Assembly (NCBI GenBank): GCA_947474705.1
Contig: CANJJS010000003.1
Coordinates: 1-64,000 of the forward strand
Origin: Acetobacteraceae bacterium
GTDB taxonomy: Bacteria; Pseudomonadota; Alphaproteobacteria; Acetobacterales; Acetobacteraceae
Length of the DNA: 64,000 nucleotides
Direction: 5' to 3'
In this document: positions 27,256 through 35,776 of the stretch, in pieces
Numbering within the stretch: position 1 is the first letter of the stretch
How the letters are laid out: every line of letters starts with the position of its first letter
The notes under the pieces: model-generated
The model's input: only the letters and a program-made list of their open reading frames with translations
Databases searched by the model: none
Told to the model about the DNA's origin: nothing
Position numbers and translations under genes: made by a program

Positions 27256-28006
27256 AGCGGCGGCGGGGGCCGATGACGCTGGAGGCGCGCGGTTTGAGCC
27301 GGCGGTTCGGCGGGTTGCTGGCGGTCGCCGATGTCTCGCTGCGGCTGCGTCCGGGTGTGCCGCACGCGGTGATCGGCCCGAATGGCGCGGGTAAGAGCAC
27401 GTTGATCAACCTGCTGGGTGGCGCGATTCGGGCCGATTCCGGGGCGATCCTGCTGAACGGCGCCGATGTGACCGCCGCGCCGGACTGGCGCCGCGCGCGG
27501 GCCGGGATCGGACGGAGTTTCCAACGCGCCAACCTGTTTCCGGACCTGAGTGTGCTGGAAAATGCCCGTCTGGCGGCGCAGGCCTCGCTGCCGGGATGGC
27601 GCCTGACCGCCTTGGCCAAGGAGGAATCCGGCACCTGGGATCAGGCATGGGCCGCGCTGGACCGCACCGGCCTGACCGGATTCGCCGCGCACCCCGCCGC
27701 CGCCATCAGCCACGGCCAGCGCAGGTTGCTGGAAATCGCCGCTGTCCTCGCCGCGTTGCCGTCGGTGCTGCTGTTCGACGAACCCTTGGCTGGTCTGGGG
27801 CCGGAGGAAACCGCGCCGGTCGTCGCTTTGTTGCGGGATCTGGCCGCCACGCACGCGTTGCTGCTGGTCGAGCACGATATGGACGCCGTCTTCGCGATCG
27901 CCGCGGAAGTGACCGTCATGGTCGACGGGGGGGTTCTGGAGACCGGAACGCCGGAGGCGATCCGGACCTCCGCCGCCGTGCGCGACGCCTATTTGGGCCA
28001 CCGCGC

Positions 28007-28010
<4 letters not shown>
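27252..28010 (+). CDS. livG: Branched-chain amino acid type ABC transporter ATPase LivG
   Basis: The 252-residue ATPase shows Walker A GPNGAGKST, the Q-loop GIGRSFQRANLFPDLSV, the LivG-type signature ISHGQRRLLEIAAVL in place of LSGGQ, Walker B VLLFDEPLAGLGPEE and the switch histidine LLVEHDMDAVFAIA. GTG 27252 overlaps the livM stop; an ATG at 27273 is an alternative start. It powers import together with LivF. Confidence 0.92.
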
Positions 28011-28720
<710 letters not shown>

Positions 28721-28722
28721 AC

Positions 28723-28748
28723 CGCCGCGCGCCCAGGGGCGCGCGGCG
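28723..28748. terminator. GC hairpin between convergent livF and SDR genes
   Basis: The arms CGCCGCGCGCCC (28723-28734) and GGGCGCGCGGCG (28737-28748) are perfectly complementary, so an 11-bp stem with a tetraloop is likely. There is no U-run on either side, so it may act with Rho, or as an RNA-end stabiliser, rather than as a classical intrinsic terminator. Confidence 0.55.
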
Positions 28749-28757
28749 AAGCGGAGA

Positions 28758-29540
28758 TCACGCGATGGACGAATTGAAGTTCCCGCCATCCAAAATCAGG
28801 TTATGCCCGACGATGAACCCGATATTGGCCGAGCACAGGAAGGCGCAGGCATCGCCGAATTCGGCGGGATAGCCGACCCGTCCCGTCGGGGAGTTTTTCG
28901 CCCGTTCCAGCACCAGCTCGTCCACGGGACGGTTGCTGGTCCGCGCGGCTTCCTGGAACCCGCCGCGCAGACGATCCGTCAGGAACGGTCCCGGCAGGAT
29001 GTTGTTGATGACGACGTTGTGTTTCGCGACCTGGCGGGCGAGGCCGGCGACGAAGCCGGTCAGCCCGGCGCGGGCGCCGTTGCTCATGCCCAGTTCCGGA
29101 ATGGGCGATTTCACCGAGGCCGAGGTGATGTTGACGATGCGGCCGAATTTCCGGTCGATCATGCCGTCGACGACGGATTTGATGAGGAAGATCGGCGTCA
29201 GCATGTTGGCGTCGACGGCTTTGATCCAGTCGTCGCGGTTCCAGTCGCGGAAATCGCCGCGCGGCGGGCCGCCGGCGTTATTGACCAGGATGTCCGGGTT
29301 GGGCATGGCGGCGAGGGTGGCGGCGCGCCCTTCCTCGGTGGTGATATCGCCGGGCACGGCGGTGACTTTGACGCCGGTTTCCGCGCGGATTTCGGCGGCG
29401 GTTGCTTCCAGTTCGGACGCGGTGCGCGCGGTGATGACCAGTTCGACGCCTTCCCGCGCCAGCGACAGCGCGCAGGCTTTGCCGAGCCCTTTGCTGGCGG
29501 CGCAGACGATGGCTTTTTTGCCTTTAAGACCGAGATCCAT
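28758..29540 (-). CDS. SDR-family oxidoreductase with altered catalytic motif
   Basis: The 260-residue protein has the Rossmann fold of short-chain dehydrogenases: KKAIVCAASKGLGKACAL (cofactor glycine motif, with AASKGLG for TGxxxGxG), ILVNNAGGPP (NNAG) and IVNITSASV with the catalytic serine. The YxxxK motif is replaced by SNGAR in GMSNGARAGLTGF, as in a known atypical group of FabG-like SDRs. It may be a reductase with a different proton relay, or a non-catalytic binding protein. ATG 29540 follows a CAGGAGGAACC ribosome site. Confidence 0.85.
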   Translation of the reverse strand: MDLGLKGKKAIVCAASKGLGKACALSLAREGVELVITARTASELEATAAEIRAETGVKVTAVPGDITTEEGRAATLAAMPNPDILVNNAGGPPRGDFRDWNRDDWIKAVDANMLTPIFLIKSVVDGMIDRKFGRIVNITSASVKSPIPELGMSNGARAGLTGFVAGLARQVAKHNVVINNILPGPFLTDRLRGGFQEAARTSNRPVDELVLERAKNSPTGRVGYPAEFGDACAFLCSANIGFIVGHNLILDGGNFNSSIA

Positions 29541-29614
29541 GTGGGGGTTCCTCCTGTGGGGATCGCCGCATTCATGGCGGAACCGGCGTGGGGCGCAAGT
29601 CACCCCCGTGTGGT

Positions 29615-29914
29615 TTACCCCGCTTTGGGCCGTTCCGCGGCGCAGCTTCGGCCCAGTGCCGGCCAGACGAACCAGGCGCCTTCGGCGTACAGGCGGCGCG
29701 CGAGCCCGGGCGTGTTGGCGCGGGCGAGGACGTAGCCGCGACCGAAGCCGGTGACGGCGGCGCCGGTCCGGTCGATGGCGTGTTCCAGGGACGCGGCGGG
29801 CGCGAACACGATCAATTCCGGGTGCTCCACGGCCAGCGTCAGGGCCGCCATGCCGCCGAACCACACGGCGGCCGCGATCAGGGTCCCGCGGGCGAGATCA
29901 ATAATCGTAGGCAT
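29615..29914 (-). CDS. Small hypothetical membrane protein
   Basis: I do not recognise this 99-residue protein. It has one likely membrane helix near the N-terminus (LIAAAVWFGGMAALTLAV) and a second, weaker hydrophobic stretch; the rest is Ala/Arg rich. It overlaps the end of the upstream gene by 17 bases and is the last of four genes that all overlap or nearly touch, so it is probably translated with them. A stop codon follows soon after, with no recognisable terminator before the SDR gene. Confidence 0.55.
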   Translation of the reverse strand: MPTIIDLARGTLIAAAVWFGGMAALTLAVEHPELIVFAPAASLEHAIDRTGAAVTGFGRGYVLARANTPGLARRLYAEGAWFVWPALGRSCAAERPKAG

Positions 29915-30992
29915 GTTCGAACACCGCGCCTTGTTGTTCCACCGTGGCGATCAGGCGGGTCAGGGACTTCACCTCCGCGTCGTAGCCGATGCGGTGCCAG
30001 CCTGGCCGGGACTGGATGGGCAGGTCGAAAATCCCGGCCGCGCCGGGCGTCGCGAGCGTCGTGCCCGGCGGCACGAGAATCGTGACGAGAATGCGCCGGT
30101 TGCCCGCGATCTCCACCATGTCCCGCTTTTGCGCGGCGAACTGGCGGAGGATCGCGGTGAATTCGCGATAGCGCGGGGTTTCGATCAACAGCGCCCCGCC
30201 CTCCAGCGTCCGGATTGGCTTGATCCGTGGGTCGGTGGCGAGGTCGGCGGCCGTGGTCCCGGCCACGACGCTCCGCAACCGAAGATCGGCGGGTGCGTAT
30301 CCGGCGAGCGCGGCCATGGCCACGGCGTAGACGCTTTTGCCGCCGTACTGCGCGGTCAGGGCGAATCGGCGTTCCAGGCCGCGGACGAGGTTGCCGTGCG
30401 CCCAGGGGGTTTCGCGCCAGAAGCGGCGGAGTTGGGACTGGAATGGATATTCGTACCAGGGGGTTTGCCAAAGGAACGCGGCGTAATCGTCCGCGACGGA
30501 CAGGGCGAATTCGTCCTCGGCGGTACGGGTGGGGCCGCGTAGCCAGGCGGTCAGGGCGCCGTACGTCCGTTCGTAGGCACCAATGACCGCCATTTCGGCC
30601 GTGAAGCTCAACCCGATGATATGGTTCGTGATTTTTTGGCCGGCGGTGACGTCTCCGGCCGTTCCGGCGGCGATGGTGGCGCGGCACATGGCGCGCCAGA
30701 ACCCGGCGATGGTGGCGAGGTAGTCGAACGCGGACTCGGAGGATTGCCGGGCGACGCCGGCGAGATCGGTGTAGGCGTGGACGATGTACCATTCCGGAAA
30801 GGTCAGAAAACTGTCGCCTTCCGCGCGCCGGTATCCTGGGTCTGGGATGGCGAAAGGGCTGGTTTCCGGCGCGCGGCGGCTGGCGGCCGGTGCGATGCAG
30901 CTTGTTTCGACGTAGATGGCGGGGAGGGCCGCCGGCGCGGCGATCGCCGCGAGCGCGATCGCGAGACGTTTGGCCCACTTACGTGGATTCAT
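29898..30992 (-). CDS. Hypothetical exported or membrane-anchored protein, 364 aa
   Basis: The family is not known to me. An N-terminal hydrophobic segment (AIALAAIAAPAALPAIYV, about residues 10-28) could be a signal anchor, followed by a cysteine, SCIAP, that does not form a good lipobox. Conserved-looking features include SFLTFPEWYIVHAYTDLA near residue 60, NHIIGLSFTAEMA near 115, and FLWQTPWYEYPFQSQLRRFW near 170. Two more short hydrophobic stretches follow. The ATG at 30992 overlaps the stop of the DUF4383-like gene upstream. Its genomic partners suggest a role with an FAD-dependent oxidoreductase at the membrane. Confidence 0.65.
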   Translation of the reverse strand: MNPRKWAKRLAIALAAIAAPAALPAIYVETSCIAPAASRRAPETSPFAIPDPGYRRAEGDSFLTFPEWYIVHAYTDLAGVARQSSESAFDYLATIAGFWRAMCRATIAAGTAGDVTAGQKITNHIIGLSFTAEMAVIGAYERTYGALTAWLRGPTRTAEDEFALSVADDYAAFLWQTPWYEYPFQSQLRRFWRETPWAHGNLVRGLERRFALTAQYGGKSVYAVAMAALAGYAPADLRLRSVVAGTTAADLATDPRIKPIRTLEGGALLIETPRYREFTAILRQFAAQKRDMVEIAGNRRILVTILVPPGTTLATPGAAGIFDLPIQSRPGWHRIGYDAEVKSLTRLIATVEQQGAVFEHAYDY

Positions 30993-31405
30993 GGGGTTTT
31001 CACGCCGGCGAGGCGTTCGCCGAACCAGCCCGCGACGATGCCGATGCCGCCGAGCCAGAGATGGGGCAGACTCGCGAAGAACTTGATCAGGGGCGGGTTG
31101 TTCAGGATGCCTTGCGTGAGGATGCTGAGGTCGAGGAAGCCGGAGCCGGTGAAGCAGCCCATGACTCCGTCGAGGAAATACAAGGTTCCAAATATTCGCA
31201 GAAAAGACAAAGAGGCGCGGCGCGAGAGGGCGGCGGCGCAAAAAGCCCAGGCGCCGGAGGCGATGTGGAGGGCGTCTTTGTAGATGTCGAGTTTAAAGAG
31301 ACCGAAGACCCGGCCTTCGGAGTCGAGGAACGCCGGGATGTAATCCGTGGCCGCGGCGAACCACAGGCTGAGGCACAGGAGCGCGGCGGCGAGGCGGGGG
31401 ATCAT
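30989..31405 (-). CDS. DUF4383-like four-helix membrane protein
   Basis: The 138-residue protein has about four hydrophobic helices. The spacing of features (FGLFKLDIYKDALHIASGAWAF in the middle, then RIFGTLYFLDGVMG and LPHLWLGGIGIVAGWF) resembles DUF4383-type small membrane proteins, where an Asn/His-rich helix pair recurs. No function is established. It overlaps both neighbours by four bases (ATGA on each side), a tight sign of co-translation with the FAD oxidoreductase. Confidence 0.65.
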   Translation of the reverse strand: MIPRLAAALLCLSLWFAAATDYIPAFLDSEGRVFGLFKLDIYKDALHIASGAWAFCAAALSRRASLSFLRIFGTLYFLDGVMGCFTGSGFLDLSILTQGILNNPPLIKFFASLPHLWLGGIGIVAGWFGERLAGVKTP

Positions 31406-32847
31406 GCGAAATACGTGTCCCACATGGTATTGCGAAACAGCAAACCGGGGTCGTAGCGGTGTTTGCGTTCCACGAAATACGTTGTTTTCGGGTAGGCTTT
31501 TTCGATTTGATCCCGGCGCGCATGCAGGCGGTAGGGCAGATAGAAGGCTCCGCCGATGGCGACGATTCGCTCGATGAGGGCTTCGGTGGTCCGGATCATG
31601 TCTTCTTCCCCGCCGGGGGAAATGTCCTGCGAAAACGACATGACGGCGGCGATGCGTTTTTCCGGCGCGAAGGCCAGTGTGGAGGTGTCGTCGGCGGCGA
31701 CGTAGCGCAGTGTGACGTTGATGAATTCGGATTTCGCGGGAGGAATGACCTCCCGGCACGCCGTCAGAAAGTCCTGGAAGCGGTGGGGTGGGATGAAATA
31801 TTCGTGGAGGATGTCGGTTCGTCTCGGCAATGTGTTCGCGAGGTTGGAGACGGGTTCGTTCATCAGTGTGTTGCGGGTCGCGAGTCCGGAGGCGAGGCTG
31901 GGCGCGAGTTTGGTTTCCGCCGCCCAGCGGATGTCCTTGGCGGTTTCGCTGCCGATTTGTTTGCGATAGAGCCGGTTCGACAACGATGTCATGGCGCCAT
32001 GGTCCACCGCGGCGGGCAGTGGGACCGGTTGCGGGTCCACCGCGCGGTATGTCGTGAGAATCGCATCGCGGAAAAACGTGGCGCGGGTCACGGACAGGCG
32101 GCCATAGGCCATGGCAACGGTTTTATCCCCCTCGACGGCGGTCAGGAAGGCCTTGGCGAAATCCTCGCCGCGCATGGTGACGGCCTGGGGGCGCAGCATC
32201 GCGTTGCGCACCATTTCGACATCGAGATCGACGATGACCCCGAACAGCCCGTAACCGCCCATCGCCAGTGCGAACAATTCGGCGTTCGCCGTCCGCGAGC
32301 ATTCGACGAGCGATTTGTCGGCCAGTAACATCCGGATGCTTCGCACCGTCGAGCCGAAGGGGCCGAAGGGCGCGGGCCAGCCATGGGCGTTGACGCAAAA
32401 CGTGCTGGCGACCCCGAAATTGTTATTCGACTGCATCACTTTTGGCGAAAAGCCGAGCGGGTCGAGCCGCGAGATGACCCAGGCCCAGGGGGCACCGGCG
32501 GAAACACGGAAGACGCCGGTGGCGGTGTTGGGTTCGAGCCAGTGGTCTTCGAAGGTCAAAGCCAGCCCGTCGCGGGGGAGGCTCTGACCCCCCATGGAGT
32601 GCCGGGCGGCGCCCACCGCGACACGGCGGCGGGACTGCGCCGCGTCCTTCAGCTCCGCCCGGATTGTTTCGATCCAGGCGCCGCGACGGTCGCTTTTCAG
32701 CCGGAGGTGCCGGGCCACGGGGGTTGGGTTCAGGCGGCTGGCGTCGTTCAGAATCTCCCGCGCCGGCGCCGCGATGGCGGCGGGCGTCACGACAGTGGCG
32801 GCGGCGGCGGTCAGCACGGCGCGGCGCGCTACGCGGCGTTCATTCAA
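31402..32847 (-). CDS. FAD-linked oxidoreductase of the aldonolactone-oxidase type
   Basis: The product has a twin-arginine-like leader (NERRVARRAVLTAAAATVVTP in pieces) and then a VAO/PCMH FAD domain: RRRVAVGAARHSMGGQSLP is the pyrophosphate-binding PP-loop, and NNFGVASTFCVNAHGWPAPFG continues the FAD fold. The C-terminal part ends KHRYDPGLLFRNTMWDTYF, typical of L-gulono/D-arabinono-lactone oxidases. A periplasmic or membrane-facing oxidase or dehydrogenase of a sugar lactone or alcohol is likely; the substrate is unknown. The TTG at 32847 follows AGGAG by 6 bases; an ATG at 32916 is the alternative. It heads a four-gene operon. Confidence 0.78.
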   Translation of the reverse strand: MNERRVARRAVLTAAAATVVTPAAIAAPAREILNDASRLNPTPVARHLRLKSDRRGAWIETIRAELKDAAQSRRRVAVGAARHSMGGQSLPRDGLALTFEDHWLEPNTATGVFRVSAGAPWAWVISRLDPLGFSPKVMQSNNNFGVASTFCVNAHGWPAPFGPFGSTVRSIRMLLADKSLVECSRTANAELFALAMGGYGLFGVIVDLDVEMVRNAMLRPQAVTMRGEDFAKAFLTAVEGDKTVAMAYGRLSVTRATFFRDAILTTYRAVDPQPVPLPAAVDHGAMTSLSNRLYRKQIGSETAKDIRWAAETKLAPSLASGLATRNTLMNEPVSNLANTLPRRTDILHEYFIPPHRFQDFLTACREVIPPAKSEFINVTLRYVAADDTSTLAFAPEKRIAAVMSFSQDISPGGEEDMIRTTEALIERIVAIGGAFYLPYRLHARRDQIEKAYPKTTYFVERKHRYDPGLLFRNTMWDTYFA

Positions 32848-32985
32848 AACCGTCTCCTGGCAAAATCCATCTCCCTGGGCCGCGCGCAGCGTCGCGCAAC
32901 CACGGAGGTTTCGCAAACTGAATTTCGCCGTCCCAGCCGGAGTGCCGGGTCTTCGTCGCGACCCGATACCCCGGCGCCGGGCGCG

Positions 32986-34017
32986 TTACCGGCTCGCGAA
33001 AGCCGGCATGACCTCTTCGGCGAACAGGCGCATGGAACGCATGACCTTATCGCCCGCCAGATCGCCGAACCAGAAATTGGCGTTGAAGTGGTCGATTTTC
33101 ATGACATCGCGCAAACGTTCGAGTTTGGCGATGCAGGCCTTCGGCGTGCCCATGATGAAATAATTTTCCAGCAGGTCGTCGAATTCCGGTTCGTTGTCGC
33201 GGGGAACGGCGATCGCCCTGCCCTTTTCGACTCGCTCCAGCCCCTGCCGCAAACTGAGCGTCACGCGCATGTTCCAGCGTGCCTGTTCGACGGCGTCGGG
33301 CAACTCGGATTCGTCTTCGGTGACATAGACCGGGCGCTGGGTGCTGATCCGAATGCGCGCGCGCAGCGCGGGGTCGAGGTCGATGGCGTCGTAGCCGCGG
33401 CGGAATTCTTTCAGCCGGTCGACCGAGACGCCGAAGCCGCCGGACACGATGTTGAAGCCGCGTTTGGCGGTGGCGACGATCGATTCCGGGCTCTGTCCGA
33501 CGATCCAGATCGGCGGGTGCGGGCTTTGCACCGGGGTCGGGAAGACACTGGTTTCGCCGAATTTGTAGTGCTTGCCTTCGTACGCGAAAGGTTTCCCCTC
33601 GAAAGCCTTGAGCAGAACATCGAGCCCTTCCTCGAACCGGGCCCGGCTGTCGTTCAGCGAGATGCCGAGGCGTTCGAACTCGTAAGTCTGGTAGCCGCGG
33701 CCAAGCCCGATATCGAGGCGGCCTTTGCTGAGCAAATCGGCGGTCGCGATTTCCTCCGCCACCACCAGGGGATGGTGCAGAGGCAGCACGACGACGGCGG
33801 AACCGACGCGGATCCGATCGGTGTGGCTGGCGAGGTGCGTGGCGAACATCAACGGGCGCGACAGATAGCCGTATGTCGAAAAATGATGTTCGGCGCACCA
33901 AACACTGGTAAATCCGAGTTTATCGGCTTCTTGCGCGATCTTGGTCGCGAAGGAAAATATTTCCGGCGCGGGTTTCGCGGCCGGAGATTGTAACAGGAGA
34001 AACGTACCGAATTCCAT
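32986..34017 (-). CDS. Luciferase-like (LLM) flavin-dependent monooxygenase
   Basis: The 343-residue protein begins MEFGTFLLLQSP and has the bacterial-luciferase TIM-barrel features: GFTSVWCAEHHFSTYG near residue 40 (the AEHH motif), RIRVGSAVVVLPLHHPLVVAEE, and GRLDIGLGRGYQTYEFE near 110. Such enzymes use reduced flavin (FMNH2) to oxidise a substrate that cannot be told from sequence. The start was set at 34017, which matches the family N-terminus. Confidence 0.88.
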   Translation of the reverse strand: MEFGTFLLLQSPAAKPAPEIFSFATKIAQEADKLGFTSVWCAEHHFSTYGYLSRPLMFATHLASHTDRIRVGSAVVVLPLHHPLVVAEEIATADLLSKGRLDIGLGRGYQTYEFERLGISLNDSRARFEEGLDVLLKAFEGKPFAYEGKHYKFGETSVFPTPVQSPHPPIWIVGQSPESIVATAKRGFNIVSGGFGVSVDRLKEFRRGYDAIDLDPALRARIRISTQRPVYVTEDESELPDAVEQARWNMRVTLSLRQGLERVEKGRAIAVPRDNEPEFDDLLENYFIMGTPKACIAKLERLRDVMKIDHFNANFWFGDLAGDKVMRSMRLFAEEVMPAFASR

Positions 34018-34294
34018 TTGAACCCTCTGTGAGTTGAACGCGCGGCCCGGCGGGCTGGACGACGCGCCACGCGACAGACCGGACACCGGGTGCCTCGTTT
34101 CACAAGTCCCCAGGCCCAAACACGTGTGGGGCGAATGGTATTTGGGCGGGAACAGGGCCGCAACCCTTCGCCTCGGGCGTCAGGCGCGCGGGTGGCGGGC
34201 GTCCCGCCACGGCCGGGATGGGCGACGGTACGCCGCGCCAGGAAGATTCGGCGATGGTCCAGGGACACGGCCATGCCAAACGATTGAAAGGAAA
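34018..34294. other. Intergenic region upstream of tRNA-Thr and the monooxygenase gene
   Basis: No gene is visible. A perfect 8-bp stem, GTGGCGGG/CCCGCCAC (34192-34199 with 34203-34210), could be a small hairpin. The promoters of the leftward monooxygenase gene should lie here, but no -35/-10 pair stands out. Confidence 0.4.
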
Positions 34295-34297
34295 TGG

Positions 34298-34369
<72 letters not shown>

Positions 34370-34465
34370 GTCCCGCTCGCGAGCCTATACCCGCCCCACG
34401 CGCCCACCGCAACCATCCCGAGCCCCCATATTCTCGCCCGCCTCCCGCCGGGCTACCTTCCGTCC

Positions 34466-35776
34466 ATGCCGACCGTCACCCGCCCGCATCTGCTGGAATG
34501 CCACGAATGCGGCACGCTGCAACGCCTGCCCGCAATGCCGCCCGGCGCGCGCGCGGCCTGCGCCACCTGCGAGGCCCACCTCCGCCGCACCCGCGCCGAC
34601 CCGTTCTCCGCCCCCCTCGCGCTCAACATCGCCGGCCTGGTCCTTTTCGCCATCGGCACGGGATGGACCCTGCTGTCGGTCAGCACCGCCGGACAGTCCC
34701 GCGACGCCGATCTGCTGACGGGGCCCAGAGAGATGGGGCATTTTGGGCTGTGGGAACTGGGCGCGGTGGTGCTGGCCACCACCGTCGCCGCGCCACTGGC
34801 CCGGATCGCCGCCACCACCGCCGTCCTCGTCAGCCTGCGCCTCCGCCACCGCCCCCCTGGCATACCCGCCCTCTTCGCCTGGACCGAGCACCTCCGCCCC
34901 TGGGCCATGGTCGAAATCTTCCTCCTCGGCCTGTTCGTCGCCTATGTCCGGCTCAGCGACATCGCCCATATCGACCTTGGCCCCTCCATCGCCGCGCTCG
35001 CCGCCCTGACCGCGACCTCCTTCGCCGCCGACACCCTGCTGGACCGGCACGCGGTCTGGGAGGCGCTGGACGCGAAAAAACCCAGACCGAACAGACCGCC
35101 CCGCGCGGCGACCCTGCTGGGCACGAAAACGATACGCATGGGCTGCGACACCTGCGGCCTCGTCTCCCGCGGTTACGACGGCGCCATCTGCCCCCGCTGC
35201 GGCTTCACCCTCCACCACCGCAAACCCAATTCCCTCGCCCGCGCCTGGGCTTTGACCCTCGCGGCGGCGATCCTCTACATCCCCGCCAACACCTACCCCA
35301 TCCTGACCGTCATCCGCTTCGGGGCGGGACAACCCAGCACCATCCTCGAAGGCGTCCGCGAACTGCTGGAAGCCGGCATGTGGCCGCTGGCGCTGCTGGT
35401 CTTCTTCGCCTCCATCGCGGTGCCCGTGCTGAAATTGTTCGGCCTTGTCCTGCTGCTGATCACCGCCATGGCGCGAGTCCGCGCGCGCCGGCGCGACCGA
35501 ACCGCGCTATACCGAATCGTCGAAGCCGTGGGCCGCTGGTCCATGATCGACATTTTCATGGAGTCCATCCTGGTAGCCCTGGTCCAATTCGGCGCCATCG
35601 TGACGATCGTGCCCGGCGCCGGCGCCATCGCCTTCGCCGCCGTGGTCGTCCTGACCATGCTCGCGGCCCGCGCCTTCGATCCGCGGCTGATCTGGGACCG
35701 CGCGGCGCCAGCCCCAGCGGGCCCTGTCCCAGCGGGTCCGGCCTCAGAGGGTCCGGCCCAAAGCGCCGCGGCATGA
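34466..35776 (+). CDS. pqiA: Paraquat-inducible protein A family (LetA/PqiA)
   Basis: The 436-residue inner-membrane protein has two repeats, each starting with a zinc-ribbon-like cysteine pair set (LLECHECGTLQRLP and RMGCDTCGLVSR with CPRCGF) followed by four helices, the PqiA layout. Each half carries conserved stretches such as VEIFLLGLFVAYVRL and SMIDIFMESILVALV. PqiA works with the MCE protein PqiB in lipid transport between the membranes. The last 20 residues are a Pro/Ala/Gly repeat. The stop codon overlaps the pqiB start (ATGA). Confidence 0.92.
   Translation: MPTVTRPHLLECHECGTLQRLPAMPPGARAACATCEAHLRRTRADPFSAPLALNIAGLVLFAIGTGWTLLSVSTAGQSRDADLLTGPREMGHFGLWELGAVVLATTVAAPLARIAATTAVLVSLRLRHRPPGIPALFAWTEHLRPWAMVEIFLLGLFVAYVRLSDIAHIDLGPSIAALAALTATSFAADTLLDRHAVWEALDAKKPRPNRPPRAATLLGTKTIRMGCDTCGLVSRGYDGAICPRCGFTLHHRKPNSLARAWALTLAAAILYIPANTYPILTVIRFGAGQPSTILEGVRELLEAGMWPLALLVFFASIAVPVLKLFGLVLLLITAMARVRARRRDRTALYRIVEAVGRWSMIDIFMESILVALVQFGAIVTIVPGAGAIAFAAVVVLTMLAARAFDPRLIWDRAAPAPAGPVPAGPASEGPAQSAAA

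Noticed and set aside
35700-35770. Pro/Ala/Gly repeat at the end of pqiA
   Set aside because: Short degenerate repeat at a disordered C-terminus; no evidence for a mobile or regulatory element.
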